17,834 bases of DNA from DROE01 sp964569865 (GTDB lineage Bacteria > Pseudomonadota > Alphaproteobacteria > Rhizobiales > Devosiaceae). Position 1 is the first letter of the stretch. Each line of letters begins with the position of its first letter. Both the position numbers and the translations under genes were made by a program. Positions 1-6,926 of this stretch are shown piece by piece. The stretch is taken from contig CAZMVQ010000049.1 in NCBI GenBank assembly GCA_964569865.1, positions 1 to 17,834 of the forward strand, given 5' to 3'. The notes beneath the pieces were generated by a model. That model did no database searches and was not told the DNA's origin. It worked only from the letters and a program-made list of their open reading frames with translations.

Positions 1-44
1 ATAATCCCTGTCTTTGTGAAATTTTTTGATCTCGCGATGAACTT

Positions 45-88
45 TTGACTTTGCGATAGTTTGCTTGACGGGCTAACGCAAAGGTCAA
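45..88. repeat. Imperfect inverted repeat downstream of merA
   Basis: The left arm TTGACTTTGCG (45-55) and the right arm CGCAAAGGTCAA (77-88) are inverted copies apart from one bulged base, with 21 nt between them. It lies about 30 bp past the merA stop. Neither side has a T-run, so it is not a canonical intrinsic terminator. It could be a Rho-independent-like structure without a U-tract, an operator for a gene left of the window, or chance. The rest of 1-119 shows nothing else convincing. Confidence 0.4.
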
Positions 89-119
89 TGCAAGGGTCCT
101 TGAAATTCAAAGGCCCCAA

Positions 120-1529
120 TTATCCAGCGCAGCAGGAAAGTTTTGCCACATCCATATCAAAGGTCTGGGCTGCCAGTTTTAATCCCTCAACATTGGTCAG
201 GTAGGGGAATATGGTGGCACCTAGCTCTTTTGCGGTCATGGAGAATTTAAGGGCCATGACCAAGGTCTGGATTGAATCGGCCCCTTCGGGAGCGGTAATC
301 TGCCCGCCAAGCAATTTGTCGTTCTTTTTGTCTGCAATAAGTTTAATCAGCCCGTTGGTGTTGCGTGCTGCCAAGGCTCTTGGCACTTGATCCATGGGTA
401 AAACCGAGGTCTTTACCTCATATCCCATGTCTTTTGCCTGCGCCTCGCTTAAGCCCACTCCGGCAATCTGGGGATCAGTAAATACCACCCACGGCATGGT
501 GGAATTATCATAGGTGTTATTCTCGCCCAAAACGGCGTTTTTTGCTGCCAGTTTGGCCCCATAGGCGGCCATATAAACAAATTGATCGCGATCAGTTACA
601 TCACCGGCTGCAAAAATGTTTTTGTTGCTGGTTTGCATCCGAGAATTGACGATAATTGATCCCTTTGCATCCAGATCAACGCCGGTTTCTTTCAGGTTCA
701 TATTGTCGCTATTGGCTTTTCTTCCGGCTGTCACTACCAGATGATCTGCCTGCAATTGCATGGGTTTGCCAAAGCGTTCGACGGTTAAAACCACCCCGTC
801 TTTGGTTTTTGTAACAGACTTATAGGTTACGCGATTTAATAGGGTGATGCCTTCATCTTCAAAGGATTTTGTCAGGTTTTGCGAGATTTCAGGCTCGGTT
901 TCGGGCAGCAGGGAAGAGCGGAAAACCATGGTGACTTTAACCCCGAAGCGGGCCATCATCTGGGCCAGTTCCGCTCCGATATAGCCACCTCCGATAAATA
1001 TCAGGCTTTTGGGCAGGCTGGTGAGGGCCAATAATCCGGTACTGTCAAGAAAGGGGGTTTCGTCCAGCCCGGAAATGTTTGGGATGCTCGGGCGTGAGCC
1101 GGTTGCAATGATGGTTTTTGGTGCTGAATAGAGTTTTTGGCCAACCATTGCACCATCGGCGACCAGTTTTGCTGCGCCGTTGTCCACATAGGTGATGTTG
1201 GGATATTGGGGGAGAATATCTATATATTTTTTTTGACGCAGGCCATCAACAAGCTGGTCTTTTGCCTCTGCAAGATTTTGCCAGTTTTCAACTTTTGCCT
1301 CGCTAATCAAGCCATCAAAGCGCATGGCAGCTTTGGCTCCATGAACGGCTTCTGCAGCCCGGATCATGGTTTTAGATGGCACACAACCCACATTTACGCA
1401 GGTGCCGCCAATGGTTCCGTGACCAAGCAGAGCGACTTTTTTTTGCGCATCGGCAGCGGTTATGGCAGCGGAAAATCCGGCAGAACCGGCACCGATGACT
1501 ATCAGGTCAAAATCTGAAGAATTGCTCAT
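120..1529 (-). CDS. merA: Mercuric reductase MerA, short form without NmerA domain
   Basis: This is a 469-residue cytoplasmic flavoprotein that reduces Hg(II) to volatile Hg(0) with NADPH. The FAD-binding GAGSAG motif is at residues 13-18, and the redox-active disulfide motif GGTCVNVGCVPSK carries Cys44 and Cys49. An NADPH-binding GGGYIGAE follows near residue 180, then an AGDVTD motif in the second FAD region. The C-terminal dimerisation domain has the MerA-typical YLTNVEGLKLAAQTF run and ends in LSCCAG (Cys466/Cys467), the pair that receives Hg(II) from solvent. That C-terminal Cys pair separates MerA from dihydrolipoamide dehydrogenase. The N-terminal HMA (NmerA) domain found in many MerAs is absent, because the protein opens directly on the Rossmann fold. 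The gene lies 56 bp downstream of the merF-like gene and is presumably co-transcribed from the promoter at 2034-2064. Its own ribosome-binding site is weak. Function is highly confident. Confidence 0.96.
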   Translation of the reverse strand: MSNSSDFDLIVIGAGSAGFSAAITAADAQKKVALLGHGTIGGTCVNVGCVPSKTMIRAAEAVHGAKAAMRFDGLISEAKVENWQNLAEAKDQLVDGLRQKKYIDILPQYPNITYVDNGAAKLVADGAMVGQKLYSAPKTIIATGSRPSIPNISGLDETPFLDSTGLLALTSLPKSLIFIGGGYIGAELAQMMARFGVKVTMVFRSSLLPETEPEISQNLTKSFEDEGITLLNRVTYKSVTKTKDGVVLTVERFGKPMQLQADHLVVTAGRKANSDNMNLKETGVDLDAKGSIIVNSRMQTSNKNIFAAGDVTDRDQFVYMAAYGAKLAAKNAVLGENNTYDNSTMPWVVFTDPQIAGVGLSEAQAKDMGYEVKTSVLPMDQVPRALAARNTNGLIKLIADKKNDKLLGGQITAPEGADSIQTLVMALKFSMTAKELGATIFPYLTNVEGLKLAAQTFDMDVAKLSCCAG

Positions 1530-1585
1530 TGTTTTTTGTTTCTGTTAGATTTTTAGTTCCAGTTGGCTTCTCGTATAGTTTTTGT

Positions 1586-1987
1586 TCAGTTGATTGTGGC
1601 GGGTTTGGAATTTGAGCGCAGATAAAGCCAATAAAGGGCCGTTGCGATGGCCGATGTTGCCGAAAGTATTATGGCCAAACGAAATTGCAGCACAAACAGG
1701 ATGGCGGAAAAAATTACCACCAGCGCCACTATTGCCCATTTTGGCGATGGGGATGTTTGATTTGAGCTTAAATAAAGCGACTGGGCTACCAATCCTAAAG
1801 AAGCGAACAGCATGGGAAACAGGAAATAGTCGAGACCGCCAACCAATCCGCCAAGGCCAGCGCCAACAAATGCAATAACCAAAATGGGCGTAAAGCAGCA
1901 AATGGCGGCAATCAAAGAGCCTGCAAGCCCGACCTTTAACATTTTGGGATTTGGGTTGTTTTGTCGGCTGGTATCATCTCGTGTCAT
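1586..1987 (-). CDS. merF: MerF-like mercuric ion transporter, extended four-helix form
   Basis: This 133-residue inner-membrane protein is predicted to carry Hg(II) into the cytoplasm for MerA. Residues 16-75 resemble MerF: a first helix with the vicinal pair Cys30-Cys31 in ICCFTP, a glycine-rich turn, then LDYFLFP and a second helix. Classical MerF is about 80 residues with two helices and a second Cys pair near its C-terminus. Here a short linker (72-83) leads into two further hydrophobic helices (about 84-101 and 104-122), and the protein has no other cysteine. The ATG at 1987 is chosen because AAGGGT lies 8 nt upstream. A longer reading runs into the assembly gap but has no such signal. 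A later in-frame Met (residue 16) is possible. The assignment rests on the CCFTP/LDY pattern and the adjacent merA, so a MerT-family label is an alternative. Confidence 0.82.
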   Translation of the reverse strand: MTRDDTSRQNNPNPKMLKVGLAGSLIAAICCFTPILVIAFVGAGLGGLVGGLDYFLFPMLFASLGLVAQSLYLSSNQTSPSPKWAIVALVVIFSAILFVLQFRLAIILSATSAIATALYWLYLRSNSKPATIN

Positions 1988-2033
1988 TAGTTGCGACCCT
2001 TGTTTTTGCGCGAACTTGAAATTTTCTAAACTC

Positions 2034-2064
2034 TTGATACACTCTGTAGTAGCTACAGGCTCAA
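2034..2064 (-). promoter_or_regulatory. MerR-type promoter and operator for merF-merA
   Basis: Read on the minus strand, a -35 TTGAGC (2064-2059) and a -10 TATCAA (2039-2034) are separated by 19 bp. Almost filling that spacer is a perfect dyad, CTGTAG-CTA-CTACAG (2058-2044). An overlong 19-20 bp spacer with a dyad between the two boxes is the signature of promoters that MerR-family proteins activate by underwinding DNA. The -10 lies about 46 bp upstream of the merF ATG, so the 5' leader would be short. Confidence 0.85.
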
Positions 2065-2089
2065 GCGAATAATAAAATTGTTGGGTATC

Positions 2090-2119
2090 AGGAAACTTGG
2101 AAGCAGGAAACTTGGAAGC
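2090..2119. repeat. Two exact 15-bp tandem repeats at the gap edge
   Basis: AGGAAACTTGGAAGC occurs twice back to back (2090-2104 and 2105-2119) and the second copy ends exactly where the Ns begin. This suggests a longer tandem array that the assembler could not cross. It sits between the mer promoter and the divergent merR. Confidence 0.8.
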
Positions 2120-2219
2120 NNNNNNNNNNNNNNNNNNNNNNNNNNNNNNNNNNNNNNNNNNNNNNNNNNNNNNNNNNNNNNNNNNNNNNNNNNNNNNNNN
2201 NNNNNNNNNNNNNNNNNNN
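2120..2219. other. Assembly gap (100 Ns)
   Basis: There are exactly 100 unknown bases, the conventional placeholder for a gap of unknown length. It hides the merR upstream region and possibly its true start codon, and any further repeats or genes between merR and merF. Confidence 0.98.
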
Positions 2220-2226
2220 TAAAAAA

Positions 2227-2628
2227 TTGCGGCGGATTGATTTAGCCCGAGCAACCGGATGCAATTTTGAAACCATTCGCTATTATGAAAAAATCGGGGT
2301 GATGCCGGAGCCGCCACGCAGTGAGAATGGCTATAGGAATTATCAGCCAGAGCATTTGGAGCGGCTGGGATTTGTTATGCGAGCCCGTGATTTGGGGTTT
2401 TCTCTGGCTGAGGTGCGCGAATTATTGACTCTGGTTGACGGGGGCATGCAGACCTGTGCTCAGGTAAGAAATGTGGCGCAAAAACACCTTGATGATATTG
2501 AGATCAGAATTGATGCCTTGGTGCGGGTAAAAGAAGTTTTATCCCATACGGTTGCCAGATGCAGCGGCAAGCAGATACCGGATTGTGCGGTGATAGATGC
2601 TTTGCAACCGGTCTTTGAGAATGTGTGA
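2227..2628 (+). CDS. merR: MerR-family metal-responsive regulator, 5' end uncertain at the gap
   Basis: This is a dimeric transcription activator/repressor that would control the mer promoter opposite it. An N-terminal winged HTH is visible (LARATGCNFETIRYYEKIG, then PRSENGYRNY), followed by a long dimerisation helix (about 78-110) and a metal-binding loop. Three cysteines fit a divalent-metal sensor when counted from the TTG at 2227: Cys77, Cys112 and Cys120. The 35-residue distance from Cys77 to Cys112 matches Hg-MerR (82 to 117). The 8-residue step from Cys112 to Cys120 equals that of CueR and is one shorter than in Tn501 MerR. The TTG lines up with the first residue of CadR-type relatives, but the reading frame stays open into the Ns, so a Met just upstream is equally possible and the ribosome-binding site is hidden. 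Hg(II) sensing is inferred from the neighbours; Cd/Pb/Zn sensing is possible. Confidence 0.85.
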   Translation: MRRIDLARATGCNFETIRYYEKIGVMPEPPRSENGYRNYQPEHLERLGFVMRARDLGFSLAEVRELLTLVDGGMQTCAQVRNVAQKHLDDIEIRIDALVRVKEVLSHTVARCSGKQIPDCAVIDALQPVFENV

Positions 2629-2634
2629 TTTGGT

Positions 2635-3945
2635 TTATGCAATCCGTTTGGTCGATGGCCGGGAAGCAAAAATTGAGCAATCAATACCCGTTTTGTTTTT
2701 GGCGTGTCTCCAAAGCATAATCGAAACCATAAGATTTGACGCTGAATAAGCAACCGCCACTGCCAGCAGCGAGAACTGGGCAAAAAATACAATAATAATT
2801 GCCATGGTCACAAACAGGCCAAGCAGGCTGATAAGGGCAGTTGCCAGATGCAGATTGTTTACTGCCAGCACCAATGCCGCAGGTCCGAATATGGCTCTGA
2901 TAAGCATGGTCAGTGAAATTATAATCATCACTGGCAGCCCGATGGTGAATTCTGAGGAAAACAAGGCTAGCAACCAATTGCCAAAGACAGCAAACAGTAA
3001 AATTGTCGCCAATGAATAAATCAGTGAGGCCCAGTTGGCCTGGGCAATTTTTTGGTGCAGCTTTTGCTTGTCGCCATCAATGCTGCTTTTGGAAATTTCA
3101 GGCATCAGCAATAAATATATGGTGCGCATGCCAAAGCCAGCCAGAACCCGATAGCGAAAGCTCACATGCAGAATGGCAATTTCGACAGCTCCAGCCATCA
3201 GGCTGGTCAATATCAAAACCAGATCAATCATATAATCCCACAATAAAGAGGTAGCTAGCCATGGTCTGGAAGCCTTCTTCCAGCGGTTCAGATCATATTG
3301 CGGTGATATTTTATTGTAACCGCTTATGCGTTTGGCAACGCTAAAATATGCCATAACAAGAGCCAGCCAGGTGGCAACAGCGCTTAAAGCCATGACCCAA
3401 TAAACATCCGACAAGCGATTAATGATTAAAAAAAGTGCCATTCCGATTAATAATGGACGAATAAGTGTCTCTGGCAACAGGCCCGTTACCTGTCGGCCTA
3501 ACCCCACACTGATGGCGCTGTTTAAATTTAATATTGCCGCGCCAAGGGCTGTGATAATTACCAGAAATGCAAAAATAAGATTTTTGTCGGTCAGCATTTG
3601 GGGCGCAAAAACCCATGTGGCCAATAAAGCAATAAGTAAAAATGCGTTGGAAAAAAAAGTATATTTTAGGCTGGTTTGAATATAGCCTTTTAGCAAGGAT
3701 TTGTTGCCTGTGGCTTTATATTCGGCGGTAAAAACCGAAGCTGTGGAATTAAATCCGATCGAGAGGCAAAGGGCCAATATGGCAACCAGCGCAACAAAAA
3801 TTGCATAGGTGCCAAGGGCCTCGGCCCCAAGGTTGCGGGCAATCAGGATATTAACGCCAAATATGGCTAGAGCGCCGCCGACCCGTCCGGCCATAACACC
3901 AAGAAAACGGTGAAAATAATTCCACAAAATGGCAGGGTTTAACAT
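2635..3945 (-). CDS. MOP-superfamily flippase (polysaccharide/Wzx-like)
   Basis: This 436-residue inner-membrane protein has about twelve hydrophobic helices spread evenly along its length. It opens with an amphipathic helix and FLGVMAGRVGGALAIFGV, then IARNLGAEALGTYAIF, the characteristic start of O-antigen/polysaccharide flippases (RfbX/Wzx and MurJ-like members of the MOP superfamily). Such proteins flip lipid-linked saccharides or related lipids across the inner membrane. The second half repeats the fold (RAIFGPAALVLAVNNLHLATALISLLG). The C-terminal tail from about residue 415 is basic and probably cytoplasmic. The ATG at 3945 is preceded by AGGA at 7 nt. The gene follows the ATP-grasp gene by 34 bp and is probably in one operon with it. 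Its 3' end meets that of merR, six bases away. No glycosyltransferase is nearby, so the lipid or saccharide substrate is not indicated. Confidence 0.85.
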   Translation of the reverse strand: MLNPAILWNYFHRFLGVMAGRVGGALAIFGVNILIARNLGAEALGTYAIFVALVAILALCLSIGFNSTASVFTAEYKATGNKSLLKGYIQTSLKYTFFSNAFLLIALLATWVFAPQMLTDKNLIFAFLVIITALGAAILNLNSAISVGLGRQVTGLLPETLIRPLLIGMALFLIINRLSDVYWVMALSAVATWLALVMAYFSVAKRISGYNKISPQYDLNRWKKASRPWLATSLLWDYMIDLVLILTSLMAGAVEIAILHVSFRYRVLAGFGMRTIYLLLMPEISKSSIDGDKQKLHQKIAQANWASLIYSLATILLFAVFGNWLLALFSSEFTIGLPVMIIISLTMLIRAIFGPAALVLAVNNLHLATALISLLGLFVTMAIIIVFFAQFSLLAVAVAYSASNLMVSIMLWRHAKNKTGIDCSIFASRPSTKRIA

Positions 3946-3979
3946 TGAACTATCCTAGGATCAGGACCAACAATAAACT

Positions 3980-5224
3980 CTATTTGTTTATGCTTTGCAT
4001 CAGGGAAGTCCGAGCATCTTGTGGTGATGGATTTGGCGGTCTTTTCCAACGATCAAGGCGCGGTATGGTTTGGGCCAGAGCAAGAAAAGCCGGTTTGATA
4101 TCCTTTTTAGAAAAAACCATATGCACATCAGATCTAAAGGCAATATAGATAGAGCGGGCAATCATTTTCAGGCCAGTTGCCATGCTGATTTCTTTGCGCA
4201 ACAGGGCAAGTTTTATGCCCATAAAGTCACCACCGGTCCAACAATATTTAATTCCTGCTCGTCCATAGACCGGGCTTAAATCAACGGGAATATTTAAGGC
4301 CTGATCGAGAAGAAAATTACCAAGATCAAGACCGGAAAATTCCGGCAGGGCATGATTGCCGGCAATGCGCGGATTAATTTCTAAAAAACTGGTTTCATTA
4401 GTTTTTTCATCAACCAGAAATTGCGCGCAGCCAATGCCTGAATAGTTGAGCGCCTTTAAAAGGCGCTTGGTTTGTTCAAGCAAATCGCCTTTGGCATCAA
4501 GTGTTATGCCTTCAACCGCCAATCCGGTGCCATCAATAAAATCGGTGCGCTCGATCAACGCATGCAGGCTTCGAATGAGCCTTCCGTTCCGGGCGGCAAA
4601 ATAAATATTGTGCCTTGTGCCAGTGAATTTTTTTTGCACCAGAAGATCGGATTGACCAAGCTGAATTTCTTTTTCAAACTTTGTCAGAGCATCCCTATCT
4701 TCAAGGAAAATTGCCTTTTTTGAATCAAGGCGTTTGGTTGAATCTCTGGGTCGAACGATTAGTGGAAAACCAATGGATTTAATAGCCTGATCTAGCTCAT
4801 AGGTATTGCTGGTTGAAGCAAACGGGGCGGTGGGGACATTTTGCTCAAGTGCCAGATCCATCATGAAATTTTTGTCCAGACATTTATTTACAATGTCTGG
4901 GGCCACGGTAATTATCTGAAATGAAGAAAATTTATTTTCATGTTCGGCAAAAAGACGCACATATTCTTCGGCTACCGGATATAGGGCAAAGAGATCAGAT
5001 TCCAATTCCTGAAACCGCATCAATTCACTTTTAAACTGGTCTGCTCCCATGCTCAGGGGTGAATGGTGCCAGATTTTGGAAACTGAATTGGAATGATCGC
5101 AAGTGGTTTCATTGCCATCACTACCCACCACAATTCTATATCCCCGATCTTTAAGGGTTCTGGCCAGAGTGAGTGTCGGGCGATAATTGCCAAGCAATAA
5201 AATGGTTTTTTGCTTTTGGTTCAT
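3980..5224 (-). CDS. ATP-grasp domain ligase, substrate unknown
   Basis: This 414-residue cytoplasmic enzyme belongs to the ATP-grasp ligases that join a carboxylate to an amine or other nucleophile through an acyl-phosphate. An N-terminal Rossmann-like preATP domain (ILLLGNYRPTLTLARTLKDRG, residues 8-28) leads to the ATP-grasp core: DKNFMMDLALEQNVP (117-131), the nucleotide-lysine region GFPLIVRPRDS (152-162), and LLVQKKF with the following glycine-rich strand. The Mg-binding strand FLEINPRIAGNH (280-291) holds Glu282 and Asn284. The arrangement resembles carbamoyl-phosphate-synthase-like ATP-grasps used in amino-acid ligation. The start codon overlaps the stop of the upstream membrane gene in ATGA, indicating translational coupling. 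Residues 335-414 are less conserved and may contact a partner or membrane. Substrates cannot be read from sequence. Confidence 0.85.
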   Translation of the reverse strand: MNQKQKTILLLGNYRPTLTLARTLKDRGYRIVVGSDGNETTCDHSNSVSKIWHHSPLSMGADQFKSELMRFQELESDLFALYPVAEEYVRLFAEHENKFSSFQIITVAPDIVNKCLDKNFMMDLALEQNVPTAPFASTSNTYELDQAIKSIGFPLIVRPRDSTKRLDSKKAIFLEDRDALTKFEKEIQLGQSDLLVQKKFTGTRHNIYFAARNGRLIRSLHALIERTDFIDGTGLAVEGITLDAKGDLLEQTKRLLKALNYSGIGCAQFLVDEKTNETSFLEINPRIAGNHALPEFSGLDLGNFLLDQALNIPVDLSPVYGRAGIKYCWTGGDFMGIKLALLRKEISMATGLKMIARSIYIAFRSDVHMVFSKKDIKPAFLALAQTIPRLDRWKRPPNPSPQDARTSLMQSINK

Positions 5225-5937
5225 ATTGCACTCTCTCCTGATAGGGACTGGCCGCTAGCGGCTGGGGGTTTTGTAGCAGCGCTGCTTGCTGTTTTTGGCT
5301 GAGAAGTGTTTTGGCCTAAAGCCCGGCCAAGGGTGGTAATATGAAATGATGTCCAACACACAATTCCGATGAATTTGGCGCTGTCCTCCAAATAGACCAG
5401 ATTTGGCAAAAGAGAGGAAAAATAGATGTCAATGAACAGGCTGGCCGCAAACGCAAATCCGCCAAATACCAATATCCAGAAATCAGACTGAAAAATAGTA
5501 CGCCAGCTCGCAAGAACGTAGGCCAGTGTCAGCAGTACATAAATTCCCATGACGCCATTTTGGGGGAAGCCAAAGGCTGGAAAAACTTTTTCATGGAGAA
5601 GAAATGCATCATCAAGAGCCAGCAAACCACTAAGAATTCCTGCTGTCAGAGCAAATTTTAGCAGGGACAGGTTTTGGCGGTTGATAAATATTATCAGGGC
5701 GGAAAACAGCGATATTGCAGCGGTTATGGTCCACAACATTACACCAAGGGTTGATACAAAGCCAAAATAGGGCGGGCAGCATTCAGGGGCGAACTCTGCC
5801 GAAGTTAATGGATCAAGGAACATCCATTTTGGTTCGACCCAAGGCTGCATCAGGATGATAGCAAGGAAAATGGTTGGAAGTAGTATTGTGGTGGCTCTGA
5901 TGATCCAGCCCGGCATGTCGGTGTTAATTCCTGGCAT
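5221..5937 (-). CDS. Polytopic membrane protein with DDxxxxHE motif, family not recognised
   Basis: This 238-residue protein has about six hydrophobic segments (roughly 12-30, 58-83, 92-109, 128-144, 152-172 and 186-205), then a polar Ala/Ser/Pro-rich tail. Clustered charged residues sit at helix ends: Asp109-Asp110, His115 and Glu116 in LDDAFLLHE, Asp170 in LFIDIYF, Glu184-Asp185 and Lys188 in YLEDSAKFIG, and His199. Such conserved acids and histidines inside a membrane protein suggest a metal-binding or catalytic site, but this is inference. A CxxP-like CCPPY occurs at 53-57. AAAGGT lies 7 nt before the ATG at 5937, which supports that start over the Met at residue 8. It is the first gene of a probable three-gene operon with the ATP-grasp and flippase genes. 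I do not recognise the family with confidence. Confidence 0.75.
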   Translation of the reverse strand: MPGINTDMPGWIIRATTILLPTIFLAIILMQPWVEPKWMFLDPLTSAEFAPECCPPYFGFVSTLGVMLWTITAAISLFSALIIFINRQNLSLLKFALTAGILSGLLALDDAFLLHEKVFPAFGFPQNGVMGIYVLLTLAYVLASWRTIFQSDFWILVFGGFAFAASLFIDIYFSSLLPNLVYLEDSAKFIGIVCWTSFHITTLGRALGQNTSQPKTASSAATKPPAASGQSLSGESAI

Positions 5938-6037
5938 TTGTCAGACCTTTGGTTTTGTTTGGTTTTTTAACCGGCTACACTCCATAGGGGTGAGAAAGCA
6001 TGGAACTAACTTAACATTAGATAAAAGCCGTAGCGGT

Positions 6038-6051
6038 AAAACATATGTTTT
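6038..6051. repeat. 14-bp perfect palindrome upstream of the membrane/ATP-grasp/flippase genes
   Basis: AAAACATATGTTTT is perfectly self-complementary and lies about 100 bp before the ATG at 5937. Two copies of GGTAAAC lie just to its right (about 6053 and 6066). It could be an operator for the leftward operon. The rest of the 188-bp spacer shows no clear promoter. Confidence 0.35.
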
Positions 6052-6125
6052 GGGTAAACTGAATTGGTAAACGGATGATGTTTTGAAGCAAGTTTAAACA
6101 AAAACCCAACTTGAAGGTTAAGCGA

Positions 6126-6779
6126 TCAGCTAATAATCGAGCTGCCAAAAATATAAAACATTATCGGCACCGGGGCCGTGGCAAGAATTATGGTGATAAT
6201 CAGTGCTGAGGGTGAATAAAGCCTGCTCAAGCCTGCAACCAGTGAAATGCCGCCACCACCGCCAATTAAAGCATTTCCCGGCACATTGAGCGCTAAAGCC
6301 AGCATAAGATAGCGATGGTTGAATATCCATTTTCCCGCCCATGGGGGCATGGAGGATTGCAGGGTTGTTATTCGTTGCTCGCGGTCCATGCCTTTTAGCC
6401 CTTCCACATAGGCACAAGCTTTTACCAGCCCCATTGCTGATAAAAATTTGCAGGAAAACCGATCGGAAAATGCAAGGCCCATCCCATAGGCCAACAATAG
6501 TCCGAGAACCGTTGCCACGTGCACAAAGGGAGCCGCCGCCGCACCGTGTACAATCATCAGCGAAAGGCCAATTTCAACTCCCGGCACAAATGGTATCGCC
6601 AGTAATATGACGTAGAATAGCAAAAGGGAAAATACCACAAGGCCAAAAAGCATTGATCCCTGCCCTGAAAGGGGGGCGGCATATCGGGTAAGCAGCAACC
6701 CAATGCCCAAATTTATGGTCACCAATAATGCAATCAGTGCAACCCAGCGAATTATATTTTTTATGCCGATTGTTTTCAT
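6126..6779 (-). CDS. VTT/DedA-like integral membrane protein
   Basis: This 217-residue inner-membrane protein has about five or six hydrophobic stretches. The motif IPFVPGVEIGLSLM (62-75) and the glycine-rich NVPGNALIGGGGGISL (165-180) resemble the paired re-entrant motifs of the VTT (SNARE-associated/DedA/TVP38) fold, in which a Pro-Gly turn recurs in each half. Members of that superfamily act in lipid or undecaprenyl-phosphate translocation and membrane homeostasis. The resemblance is by pattern only. The Met at 6779 begins MKTIGIKN and gives a natural N-terminus. An upstream in-frame Met at 6848 would add 23 polar residues, and neither start has a good ribosome-binding site. The gene runs in the same direction as the flippase group but is separated from it by 188 bp, so it may or may not belong to that unit. 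Confidence 0.7.
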   Translation of the reverse strand: MKTIGIKNIIRWVALIALLVTINLGIGLLLTRYAAPLSGQGSMLFGLVVFSLLLFYVILLAIPFVPGVEIGLSLMIVHGAAAAPFVHVATVLGLLLAYGMGLAFSDRFSCKFLSAMGLVKACAYVEGLKGMDREQRITTLQSSMPPWAGKWIFNHRYLMLALALNVPGNALIGGGGGISLVAGLSRLYSPSALIITIILATAPVPIMFYIFGSSIIS

Positions 6780-6926
6780 GATTGGGTGGTTTTTAAAACT
6801 CGCTGTACTTTTGGGGCTTGGCCTTAATTCACCAGATTGTGATCGCATATGGGGTTTTCGGTGCCTAATTGTAACAATTTCACCTTAATTTGATAGCAAT
6901 CAGGGCGAGTAAAGTTTGACCGTTTG

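Noticed and set aside
1586..2317. A 243-codon leftward frame running through the Ns into the merR region
   Set aside because: It exists only because unknown bases are read through. The upstream half is antisense to merR, and the part with real signals begins at the ATG at 1987 with its own ribosome-binding site.
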